Part shown: positions 6,229 to 11,734 of the stretch, one piece after another | Layout of the letters: each line of letters opens with the position of its first letter | How positions within the stretch are numbered: the first letter of the stretch is position 1 | NCBI GenBank assembly: GCA_036397095.1 | Contig: DASWJQ010000018.1 | Span: forward strand, 1-11,734 | Direction of reading: 5' to 3' | DNA from: DASWJQ01 sp036397095 | Lineage (GTDB): Bacteria; Chloroflexota; Anaerolineae; Anaerolineales; E44-bin32 | DNA: 11,734 bases | Program-made: the position numbers and the translations under genes | Notes under the pieces: model-generated | The model's database searches: none | Told to the model about the DNA's origin: nothing | The model's input: only the letters and a program-made list of their open reading frames with translations

Positions 6229-6915
6229 CTAGGTAACCCGATCATCGATCTCCCAAACGTGGTCGATGATGTGCCAGGCGGCCCGCCGCACGAAGTAGCG
6301 TGGCGACCAGCGTTTACCGCCGCGTGGCCCCTCGGCCGGCAGCTCGCCGGCAGCGCCCGCGGCCAAACCGTCGGAAGTTGCCCGGCGCAGGCGCTCGATC
6401 CGCTGATCCAACGGCCCCATGTCGTTCCCCTTTGGCTTCCAGCCCAGCGTCTTGAGGTAGCTTTCGTGGGCCGCCGTCACGTGATCGACAATGCTGGCCA
6501 ATTCGCGCCCACCGCCGCGTGGCCCCTTGCGCAGTTCTTTCCCTCCTGCCCCGTCGACTGCTTGGGCCAGGGCCTGCCAACTAGCATCCAGGATTGCCTC
6601 GAACCTGCTCACATCGGATTGGTCGACAACCTGTGAGTCCGACGAATGAGGCGCTTCGGGCGCCCCAAAATCGGTCGTGGCGCCACCTTCAACCCGTTCG
6701 GTGATGTGTAACTGCGCAACCTCCGTTGGCGCTTTGAACTGGAGACCGGCCGAATCCATCAATGCCGCATAGCGCGGCCCGGCTTGGAGCAAGGCCTCGA
6801 TGGCTTCGTCATCACCCTTCCCCCAACGACTCCAACCGGGCCACTCGACGGCCGAGGCAAAGGTCTTCTTTGAGCCTTGCTCGAGATAAATTGGCACACG
6901 ATCCTTGGAGGGCAC
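6229..6915 (-). CDS. DinB-like four-helix-bundle protein with N-terminal accessory domain (228 aa)
   Basis: The C-terminal part (about 95-228) looks like the DinB/YfiT-type four-helix bundle: a helix with H145 and H150 (VDHVTAAHESYL) and a last helix with H215-x3-H219 (AWHIIDHVWEI), fitting the usual three-His metal site. The motif GPRGG occurs twice (131-135 and 196-200), each followed by the same kind of segment. Residues 1-85 form a separate alpha/beta region (PIYLEQG, WPGWSRWGKGDDEAIEAL, ATTDFGAP) that recalls the HicB-like layout; that link is inference. Start is GTG 6915 with GGGG-AAAGCC before it; the frame runs on to 7038 only as overlap with the upstream gene. It follows the cyclase-fold gene by 46 bp. 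Members often act as thiol-dependent transferases or remain uncharacterised. Confidence 0.82.
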   Translation of the reverse strand: MPSKDRVPIYLEQGSKKTFASAVEWPGWSRWGKGDDEAIEALLQAGPRYAALMDSAGLQFKAPTEVAQLHITERVEGGATTDFGAPEAPHSSDSQVVDQSDVSRFEAILDASWQALAQAVDGAGGKELRKGPRGGGRELASIVDHVTAAHESYLKTLGWKPKGNDMGPLDQRIERLRRATSDGLAAGAAGELPAEGPRGGKRWSPRYFVRRAAWHIIDHVWEIDDRVT

Positions 6916-6961
6916 GGCTTTCCCCTTTCCCAAAACCTCACTTGTGTCGAGGCTTGCCAGC

Positions 6962-7798
6962 TCAGGCCAGATTTCGCTCGATCTCACGGTAGCGGCGAGT
7001 GGCCAGCGGCGAACCGCGGCCTCTGGCAAGGGCTTCAAGGCCAGCGTAGCGCCTATTGGGCCGTTCGACGATCAGCAGCCCGTCCTCGTCAAGCCGGCTC
7101 CGCAATTCGCCGAGTGCTTCGCCGAAGGATGGATCATCGTGTGCCTGCCGGAAAAACGAGAGAACAAAGACGTAGGAAAACAGGTTGTAGCGCAGGAATG
7201 GGAGCTCGGTGTGCATGAACAGGGTGCCGATGCCGAACTCGCACGGGCCCAACGGTCGCCGGGTTCGCCAATGGCTCAACAAGGTTTCGACGGATTGGTC
7301 GACGACAGACAGCTCCAGCCAAGCAGGGCGAAATCGCAGCAGATCGAGGACAAATAAGGTCACACCGGGGTTGGAGGCATCGGTCTGTGGGCTTCGCCCG
7401 AGCGCCACCCGGTTGCAGCGCCAACCGCCGTCGTTGTGCACCGTCTGCAGCGGGTGTTCGACCGTTCGTTCGAGTCGAGGCTCCTGCGCCAACCCGAACC
7501 GGCACAGGCAGCGGGCGATGTTGGCCGTTTGACACGGATAGATCGTGCCGCCCGGCGGCAGGTGAAATCGGCCATCATCCTGCCAACCAGCCAGCAGCAA
7601 GTTGACCGCGCCGGCGACAGCCTCGTGCTCCACCCCCAGACCGTATTCATGGAGCAGTAGCAGCGATTCAAGCGTGCTGAATGGGCTACCGACACCCGGC
7701 CGGCCATCATTGGTGGCCCAGAAGTCTCCCCCGTTGTCATGACGCTTGGCCAGGATGTGGGCGATGTCTCGGCTGAGATCTTTCGTGGGCTGGCTCAT
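6962..7798 (-). CDS. Prenyltransferase/terpene-cyclase-fold repeat protein (278 aa)
   Basis: All-helical protein resembling the squalene-cyclase/prenyltransferase alpha-alpha barrel repeat family. Features are YPCQTANIARCLCRFG (87-102) and HNDGGWRC (121-128), the latter a QW-like motif; Cys89 and Cys128 look like conserved family positions. The weaker repeat NLLLAGWQDDGRFHLPPGG (66-84) precedes them. No DxDD motif of a squalene-hopene cyclase is present, and the length is about half of a full cyclase, so catalysis is doubtful; such single-domain relatives are usually uncharacterised. No signal peptide. Start ATG 7798 has only a weak GGTGG upstream. It probably shares a transcript with the DinB-like gene, 46 bp downstream. 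Confidence 0.78.
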   Translation of the reverse strand: MSQPTKDLSRDIAHILAKRHDNGGDFWATNDGRPGVGSPFSTLESLLLLHEYGLGVEHEAVAGAVNLLLAGWQDDGRFHLPPGGTIYPCQTANIARCLCRFGLAQEPRLERTVEHPLQTVHNDGGWRCNRVALGRSPQTDASNPGVTLFVLDLLRFRPAWLELSVVDQSVETLLSHWRTRRPLGPCEFGIGTLFMHTELPFLRYNLFSYVFVLSFFRQAHDDPSFGEALGELRSRLDEDGLLIVERPNRRYAGLEALARGRGSPLATRRYREIERNLA

Positions 7799-7873
7799 GG
7801 GACCACCGGGCTGGACGGGCTCGTGCTTCCAGTCTATCCCACTTGCCGGGGCGGAAGGCGAGGTCGATCATAG

Positions 7874-7894
7874 CGGCGGCTCCCCCTACCGCCG
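7874..7894. other. GC-rich stem-loop upstream of the cyclase-fold gene
   Basis: CGGCGG at 7874-7879 pairs with CCGCCG at 7889-7894 around a 9-nt loop (CTCCCCCTA), within the 140-bp gap after the 135-aa membrane protein gene. No T-run follows on the minus strand. It could help to separate the two transcripts; weak evidence. Confidence 0.25.
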
Positions 7895-7938
7895 GCAGCA
7901 AGGATTGGCAGGGGGCGACCTGACTTTGTATTGAAGGA

Positions 7939-8346
7939 TTAGCCGACCATCCATGAGTAGCCGCCGAGGACCTGGCGCCAGACGGCGGCAAACGACACCA
8001 ACAGCAGCAAGTGATAGAGGCCAAGTGCCAGCCAGGGTAGACCCGCTGGCCTTCGAGCCAGCACGGCGACCAGCGCCAGACCGATCAGCAGTGGGTACGC
8101 GATCACGATTATCATCGCCGACCATGCGCTGGTTCCAGGCGACAGCGCAGCAGTGGCCACCAGTCCGGACAGCGCCAATGGCCAACTTACCAGACCAACG
8201 GCTTGCCAGAACAGTACCTCGAGCAGATGCCCGAGACCCCACGACGAGCCGGGCATTACCAGAAACGGAAGCGCCAGCGACGAGAACGCCAAGTTGACAA
8301 TGCTCGTCAGTCCCAGCGTAACGGACTGCGCAGTAACCTTGCTCAC
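7939..8346 (-). CDS. Four-helix integral membrane protein (135 aa)
   Basis: Hydrophobic throughout, with about four membrane segments: around residues 8-30 (LGLTSIVNLAFSSLALPFLV), 42-66 (LEVLFWQAVGLVSWPLAL), 77-97 (MIIVIAYPLLIGLALVAVL) and 104-124 (LALGLYHLLLLVSFAAVW). The loop LARRPAGLP gives a positive patch before the last helix, suggesting its start is cytoplasmic. No family recognised and no catalytic motif. I chose GTG 8346 since GGAGG lies eight nt upstream; the frame is open to a TTG at 8400, but that would put the Shine-Dalgarno inside the coding region. It lies alone between a 140-bp gap downstream and a 228-bp gap upstream, so it probably has its own promoter. Function unknown. Confidence 0.78.
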   Translation of the reverse strand: MSKVTAQSVTLGLTSIVNLAFSSLALPFLVMPGSSWGLGHLLEVLFWQAVGLVSWPLALSGLVATAALSPGTSAWSAMIIVIAYPLLIGLALVAVLARRPAGLPWLALGLYHLLLLVSFAAVWRQVLGGYSWMVG

Positions 8347-8574
8347 GGTTGGACCCTCCGGAAGAATGATGGTGGCCAAGAGATGATCTGGCCTAATCAA
8401 AGCGGAAGGTCGGTGGCAAAACCTGTCAGGTCACTCTCAAAATGCTTCAGGGCGAAGAAAGGCGGACGAGCTTCTTGGGCGCCTGCAGACGCCGTCGTTC
8501 AAATCTCGCTGCAGGACCCATGCTCGGAGGTGAGCCAATTCGCCATTTGCGAGGGTAAGGTGACTATTGCTCGG
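8347..8574. other. 228-bp intergenic region with a short stop-interrupted minus-strand frame
   Basis: No confident gene. Reading minus, one frame from about 8544 to 8397 reads MANWLTSEHGSC, then a stop near 8500, then PPFFALKHFESDLTGFATDLPL before the stop at 8397. The second part has natural-looking composition and might be the tail of a decayed gene, but there is no start and no homology I recognise. A tRNA-like TTCAAAT at about 8500 has no matching stem. Confidence 0.2.
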
Positions 8575-9606
8575 CTAGAATAACGGCGCCAGCAAGCGCT
8601 GCGCCAGCCATATGACAAGCGGAAGGAGGATGGCGGTGCCGAAGTTGCGCAACGTCCCCGGGCTCCACGGCCAAGCCGGCACCGCCCGGATATTGGCCCG
8701 CATCGCAAACAACGCGCTCAATCCTTTGTCAATATTCTGGATCTGGTCGAACTTTCGAGCCGTCAGCTCGGATTCAAGGAGCAACCGCAAGTCTTCAACC
8801 TGGTCGGCGTTCACCGCCAGCAGGTAGCGCTTTTCCCGTCCGATCTTCCGATGGATACCCAGTAACGGTACTACGGTCACAATGGCCGCCATGGTCAGTA
8901 TCAGTCCCGATAGTTGGATGACGCCGGCTGTCGTCATCGTCCGCGTTCCCAGGAACATCTCGAGCGCGTAATTGAGGTTGCCAACAATGACGAAGAAGCC
9001 GGCAATGATCATCGCCACGCTGGCCAGGCCGTACAGCGGCTGCAAGTTGAACAGGTTGATCCGTTCGACCCGACCGTACAACTGGTTGATTTGAATCAAT
9101 TGGCGAAAGGCGGTGTAGATCCAGACCGGTGTGAACGCGTAGCCACTGCCCGAAAGCGTGCTCCAGACAATGGACGACAGGGAACCACTGACCAATAGAT
9201 CTGGCTGCATGGGCAACGTCGAAATATTGAGCAACCCAAAGATCAGGCCGATCAAGGACAAAACTCCTACGGGCCAAGCCGGGAATGTGGTGAAGCGGTA
9301 AACGATCTTCTCAAAGTCGTCTTGGGTGACATTCAGCACGGGCCTGAATTCCTCCACCGATCGGCCGGCTGCCTGCTGCAGGATGTGCAGGCTGCCGAGC
9401 CCAAGCGGCACCCAAACCATGTCAAACAACACCCTGGTATTAATCCTCGCTGTGGGCAAGGCTCCGTCGCGCCAAAGAACGATGTGCGTTAAAGAGACGA
9501 AAGCGAGATAGACCAGGAGGTAGAAAAGTGGGCTGGGAAACGCACGGGCATCGAGCCAGGCAAAGAAGCGGTTGATCCAACTGGGTTGATAGGGTGGCTG
9601 GTCCAC
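8575..9606 (-). CDS. Multi-helix membrane protein, paralogue A (343 aa)
   Basis: Large membrane protein with about six to seven helices: roughly residues 27-45, 60-77, 110-128, 146-170, 191-212, 228-249 and a C-terminal one at 321-340. Residues 250-310 form a charged cytosolic-looking helical stretch (HRKIGREKRYLLA, EDLRLLLESEL) that could be a coiled coil. It leads into AVPAWPWSPGTLRNFG and the last helix. This Trp-Pro-Trp plus terminal-helix ending resembles uncharacterised Chloroflexota/cyanobacterial membrane proteins I recall; no transporter or enzyme motif is visible. Start GTG 9606 has GAGGTG six nt upstream. It is the downstream member of a tandem pair with B. Shared motifs include FDMVWVP, YRFTT, LFNLQPLYGLA, EMFLGTRTM and VPLLGIHR. 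Function unknown; a sensor or scaffold role is speculation. Confidence 0.85.
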   Translation of the reverse strand: MDQPPYQPSWINRFFAWLDARAFPSPLFYLLVYLAFVSLTHIVLWRDGALPTARINTRVLFDMVWVPLGLGSLHILQQAAGRSVEEFRPVLNVTQDDFEKIVYRFTTFPAWPVGVLSLIGLIFGLLNISTLPMQPDLLVSGSLSSIVWSTLSGSGYAFTPVWIYTAFRQLIQINQLYGRVERINLFNLQPLYGLASVAMIIAGFFVIVGNLNYALEMFLGTRTMTTAGVIQLSGLILTMAAIVTVVPLLGIHRKIGREKRYLLAVNADQVEDLRLLLESELTARKFDQIQNIDKGLSALFAMRANIRAVPAWPWSPGTLRNFGTAILLPLVIWLAQRLLAPLF

Positions 9607-9650
9607 GGCTGCACCTCGGCGTCATTGCGAAGTCTCGTTTGCCAGATCGG

Positions 9651-9720
9651 AGAAGGATACCGAGCTCCCGCCAAGATGCAAGCTTTCATCGAGCAACCTA
9701 TCGCCAACGGGAAGCTGGAT
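9651..9720 (-). repeat. Conserved leader block, copy 1 (upstream of paralogue A)
   Basis: This 70-bp block aligns without gaps to 11010-11079. The flanking parts (9651-9680 and 9701-9720) match at about 25/30 and 17/20 positions, while the central 20 nt are unrelated (about 5/20). It lies 44 nt upstream of the GTG of paralogue A, and copy 2 lies 43 nt upstream of the GTG of remnant C. Reading minus, both contain TATCCT, usable as a -10 box about 48 nt before the start, and TTGGCG further upstream. Promoter or structured leader is likely; which one is undecided. Confidence 0.65.
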
Positions 9721-9777
9721 TGACCGAGCGGATCCGGCATGCCAACGGCTAAGGTGTGACTACCGATCGGGACCTTG

Positions 9778-10812
9778 CTAGAAGAGCGGCGCCAGCAACC
9801 GCTGCGCTAGCCAGATGACAAGCGGAAGGAGGATGGCGGTGCCGAAGTTGCGCAGCGTCCCCGGTCTCCAAGGCCAAGCGGGCACGGCCTGGATATTCGT
9901 CCGCAGCTGAAAGACGGCGTTGAGGGCCTTTTCGATGTGCTGGATTTGCTGGTAGCCACCCCCGCGCACTTCCGCGCTTAGCTGCCGGCGCAGATCTTCG
10001 ATATCTTGGGCGGCCTCAGCCAGCAATTGGCGCTTCTCCTGCTCGATCCTTCGGTGGATCCCCAGCAGGGGCACGATGATGACGATCAGCCCAAGTCCGA
10101 GAATCGCGCCCGAGAACAGCACGACGTTCTCGGGGGACGACATCGTCCTTGTTCCCAGGAACATCTCACTAGCGTAGTTCATATTAGCGATCAGAATGAA
10201 GAAGATGGCCACGATCATGGTCACATTGGCCAGACCATAAAGCGGCTGAAGGTTGAAAAGGTTCAAGCCGGTAACTCGGCCGAAGAGCTGGTTGATGTGT
10301 ACCAGATGGCGTATGGCGGCGAAGATCCAGACTGGCAGGAACGCGTAGCCGCTGGCAGAGAGCACACCCAACATGACAAAGGACAGGGAAATCCCGTTGT
10401 CGGGGCGCAGGATCGAAACTATACCGAGTGCTTCGGTCCACCCGATCATCAGGCCAAGCAGGGTCAAACCGAGCACGGGAAGGGCGGGCAGGGTTGTGAA
10501 CCGGTATGCGATCATGGCGAATTCGTCATCGGCGACGGCTAGCGCCGGCCTGAATTCCCGAATCGACCGGTCAGCCGACCGCTCCATCAGGTGAATGTAG
10601 CCCAGGCCGAACGGAACCCAGACCATGTCAAACGCGAATTCTGAGTGGAAGCGTCCAAACGGCAGGAAGCCTTCGAGCCAAGCTGCCAGGTGCACCAGCC
10701 CAAGGAAGGTGCCGTAGACCAATAAATAGAAGACGAAGGCCGGGATCGGCAGTCCGTCAATCCACGCCAGCACGTAGTTGATCCAGCTGGCCCGGTAGGG
10801 GGTCTCATTCAC
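9778..10812 (-). CDS. Multi-helix membrane protein, paralogue B (344 aa)
   Basis: Full-length tandem paralogue of A with the same plan: SWINYVLAWIDG near the N-terminus, helices in the same places, the FDMVWVP, YRFTTLPA, ASGYAFLPVWIF, LFNLQPLYGLA, EMFLGTRTM and VPLLGIHRRI blocks. A charged helical stretch (EQEKRQLLAEAAQDIEDLRRQL) follows, then the WPW ending. Its last 35 residues differ from A at one position. I set the start at GTG 10812 (reading MNETPYRASW, aligned with MDQPPYQPSW of A); the frame is open to an ATG at 10923, but that stretch overlaps remnant C in another frame. The Shine-Dalgarno is poor (GGACGG about 8 nt before a TTG at 10815). Its own leader block is absent, so expression may depend on the leader of C. 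Confidence 0.84.
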   Translation of the reverse strand: MNETPYRASWINYVLAWIDGLPIPAFVFYLLVYGTFLGLVHLAAWLEGFLPFGRFHSEFAFDMVWVPFGLGYIHLMERSADRSIREFRPALAVADDEFAMIAYRFTTLPALPVLGLTLLGLMIGWTEALGIVSILRPDNGISLSFVMLGVLSASGYAFLPVWIFAAIRHLVHINQLFGRVTGLNLFNLQPLYGLANVTMIVAIFFILIANMNYASEMFLGTRTMSSPENVVLFSGAILGLGLIVIIVPLLGIHRRIEQEKRQLLAEAAQDIEDLRRQLSAEVRGGGYQQIQHIEKALNAVFQLRTNIQAVPAWPWRPGTLRNFGTAILLPLVIWLAQRLLAPLF

Positions 10813-10837
10813 CAAGCTGACCGTCCATTCGATTGGG

Positions 10838-10966
10838 TTAAGCTCGACTCGCAATCGGCAAAGCATACCCATGAGTGCCGCAAACGCAAGCTGGCACATG
10901 GCTGGCCACATCGAGCCAGGCATACCAGCGGTTGACCCAACCGGGGCGGACCGAGGGATGGTCCAC
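10838..10966 (-). pseudogene. Truncated 5' end of a third paralogue (C), 42 codons
   Basis: GTG 10966, with GGTGA about nine nt upstream, opens a 42-codon frame beginning MDHPSVRPGWVNRWYAWLD, closely matching MDQPPYQPSWINRFFAWLD of paralogue A. After this the likeness stops (VASHVPACVCG), and TAA follows at 10838-10840, 25 nt before the start of B. A shifted frame over the same DNA reads LAFAALMGML, faintly like the first membrane helix of A, so a frameshift as well as a deletion is possible. The remnant keeps the same upstream leader block as A. I read it as a third tandem copy, most of which was lost by deletion. If still translated it would act as a leader peptide for B. Confidence 0.7.
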
Positions 10967-11009
10967 GGTTACACGTCACCGACACCGAAGATATCAAATG
11001 CAGGACCGC

Positions 11010-11079
11010 AGAAGGATAACGAGGTCCAGCCAGGATGCGTAGCCCGGCCTACGGGCCGATCGCCAAGGAGAAGCCGGAT
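11010..11079 (-). repeat. Conserved leader block, copy 2 (upstream of remnant C and paralogue B)
   Basis: Partner of the block at 9651-9720: same length, same distance to the start codon, conserved ends and a replaced 20-nt centre. Here the centre holds a small hairpin (GCCCG at 11042-11046, loop GCCTA, CGGGC at 11052-11056) that copy 1 lacks. Since no such block lies directly before B, this copy is the best candidate promoter or leader for the C-remnant/B transcript. Confidence 0.6.
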
Positions 11080-11179
11080 GCGCTTTGCGGCCAGCCCACC
11101 TCCGCACTCCAACTTCCGTGGATGGCTCTCATTATCCCAGGGGCACAACGATCCCGCGCTGCCCCGGCTGACGACTGAG

Positions 11180-11326
11180 CTAGCGAGCTGTTCGGTACTC
11201 GAAGATGGCCAGCGCGATCAACGCCGCTACGGCAATCGCGGCCGAGGCCCGTGGGTCCAGCATGGCACTGAACAAGACAATGAAGGCTGCCAATATGGCG
11301 AGGTTGCCTTTTGTCCTTTGGGTCAC
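11180..11326 (-). CDS. Small two-helix membrane protein (48 aa)
   Basis: Short frame MTQRTKGNLAILAAFIVLFS..., with two hydrophobic segments at about residues 9-24 and 28-43 joined by a short LDPRAS turn, and EYRTAR at the end. The GTG start at 11326 has GGAGGAG about five nt upstream, one of the strongest ribosome-binding sites in the window; that is the main reason to believe this small gene. Basic residues at both ends suggest both termini are cytosolic, forming a hairpin. The frame stays open upstream to 11449, but that part crosses the stem-loop cluster and lacks a better start. It lies between a CPBP protease gene and the paralogue array, same strand. No family recognised. Confidence 0.65.
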   Translation of the reverse strand: MTQRTKGNLAILAAFIVLFSAMLDPRASAAIAVAALIALAIFEYRTAR

Positions 11327-11351
11327 GCTGCTCCTCCTTCGCTCACATGCG

Positions 11352-11380
11352 GCCAGGCCCCACGCTGTTCGGGGCCTGGC
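11352..11380 (-). terminator. Strong stem-loop between the CPBP protease gene and the 48-aa gene
   Basis: Perfect 10-bp inverted repeat (GCCAGGCCCC at 11352-11361, GGGGCCTGGC at 11371-11380) with a 9-nt loop, 86-114 nt downstream of the protease stop and 26 nt before the 48-aa gene start. It is stable enough for a terminator or attenuator, but no T-run follows in either direction, so an intrinsic terminator of the usual kind is not shown. Confidence 0.45.
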
Positions 11381-11407
11381 AATGCGGAAGTCGGTCCATA
11401 GGATGCC

Positions 11408-11447
11408 GGCCCATGGGCCAGGCGACGGCACGATTCTGAATGCCGTC
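11408..11447 (-). other. Palindrome and stem-loop just downstream of the CPBP protease gene
   Basis: A 12-bp perfect palindrome (GGCCCATGGGCC, 11408-11419) is adjacent to a 7-bp stem (GACGGCA at 11424-11430, TGCCGTC at 11441-11447) with a 10-nt loop. The stem begins 18 nt beyond the protease stop codon, a natural place for a terminator or 3'-end stabilising structure. No T-run is seen. Confidence 0.4.
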
Positions 11448-11465
11448 AAGCGCTTGGGATGGCCA

Positions 11466-11734
11466 TCAGACCAGAACCACCAACAGGTTCATGGCGGCGT
11501 GCATGACAAGCGCCGGGTAGACACTGTCCGACTTGGCGCGGGCGTAGCCGTAAACCACGCCCCAAATCGAGGCGTTGACAGCCTGGAGCAGGGCCAAGCC
11601 CAGCGGGACACCGGACAGCGCATTCGAGGCATGGAGCAGACCGTAGGCGAGGCCGGTCGACCAGACGGTGATGTGCTGTACAGTGCCCTCCTTGTACGAC
11701 CGGCGCAACGCCGCCAGCGCAACGCTGAACACCA
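11466..11734 (-). CDS. CPBP family intramembrane metalloprotease, C-terminal part (partial, cut by window edge)
   Basis: The last 88 or so residues of a CAAX-protease/bacteriocin-processing (CPBP, Abi) type membrane protein. Two of the family's motifs are present: a helix with YGLLHASN, matching the FxxxH motif with His as metal/catalytic residue, and YPALVMHAAMN near the end, matching the HxxxN/B motif. The G-rich helix ASIWGVVYGYARAKSDSVYPAL between them is also typical. The first motif (EExxxR) would lie before the visible part, beyond the window edge, so catalytic completeness cannot be judged. The GTG at 11732 is simply the first in-window codon option; the preceding LAALRRSY matches the region that follows the EExxxR helix in the family. 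Stop is TGA at 11466-11468. Confidence 0.82.
   Translation of the reverse strand, partial: VFSVALAALRRSYKEGTVQHITVWSTGLAYGLLHASNALSGVPLGLALLQAVNASIWGVVYGYARAKSDSVYPALVMHAAMNLLVVLV

Noticed and set aside
6316..6530. Repeated 16-nt word ACCGCCGCGTGGCCCC inside the DinB-like gene
   Set aside because: It encodes the GPRGG motif that this type of protein carries twice; protein constraint explains it, so it is not listed as a DNA repeat.
8485..8520. tRNA-like T-loop GTTCAAATC
   Set aside because: No 5-bp T-stem, anticodon arm or acceptor pairing can be drawn around it.
10813..10923. N-terminal extension of paralogue B starting at ATG 10923
   Set aside because: The alignment with paralogue A starts at GTG 10812, and the same DNA encodes the start of remnant C in a different frame.
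1..11734. CRISPR array, prophage, insertion sequence or toxin-antitoxin pair
   Set aside because: No regularly spaced repeats, transposase or integrase motifs, terminal inverted repeats, or recognisable toxin/antitoxin genes were seen on either strand.

Overview
The window is about 60% GC by eye and gene-dense, with short intergenic gaps. Seventeen genes or gene remnants lie on the minus strand; only the ferredoxin and a decayed lipoprotein gene lie on the plus strand. GTG starts behind good Shine-Dalgarno sequences are frequent. The Thr/Pro-rich lipoprotein linkers, the style of the 151-aa ferredoxin, and the mix of DUF1801, DinB-like and large membrane proteins ending in a Trp-Pro-Trp plus terminal helix module look like Chloroflexota (Anaerolineae-like). 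That is inference from style; there is no rRNA or marker gene here.

Layout, left to right. Positions 3-2839 (minus, read right to left) hold a P-loop uridine-kinase-like protein, a GNAT acetyltransferase, an exported Tat-type intradiol dioxygenase-like lipoprotein and a helical-repeat protein. At 3001-3456 (plus) there is a ferredoxin, divergent from the kinase. Positions 3495-5061 (minus) hold a FlaR/adenylate-kinase-like P-loop protein, a four-helix membrane protein with a problematic start, and a DUF1801 protein. At 5247-5572 (plus) there is a lipoprotein that seems to break at the beginning of an SH3-like domain. Then follow a second DUF1801 protein (5733-6095), a DinB-like protein (6229-6915), a terpenoid-cyclase-fold repeat protein (6962-7798) and a 135-aa membrane protein (7939-8346), all minus.

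The right end (8575-11079) is the most structured part: two full tandem paralogues of a multi-helix membrane protein, A (343 aa) and B (344 aa), plus the truncated 5' end of a third copy, C, directly upstream of B. A and C each carry the same roughly 70-bp leader block at the same distance from their start codons. The last 120 nt of A and B are far more alike than a conserved stretch compared in the middle of the genes. A 48-aa two-helix protein, a cluster of stem-loops and the C-terminal half of a CPBP (CAAX-type) membrane protease close the window.

I do not see a complete known system such as a CRISPR, phage, toxin-antitoxin or transport operon, and no tRNA or rRNA. Most genes are single accessory enzymes whose co-location does not define a pathway. 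The paralogue array with its fused leader is the best candidate for something not yet described.
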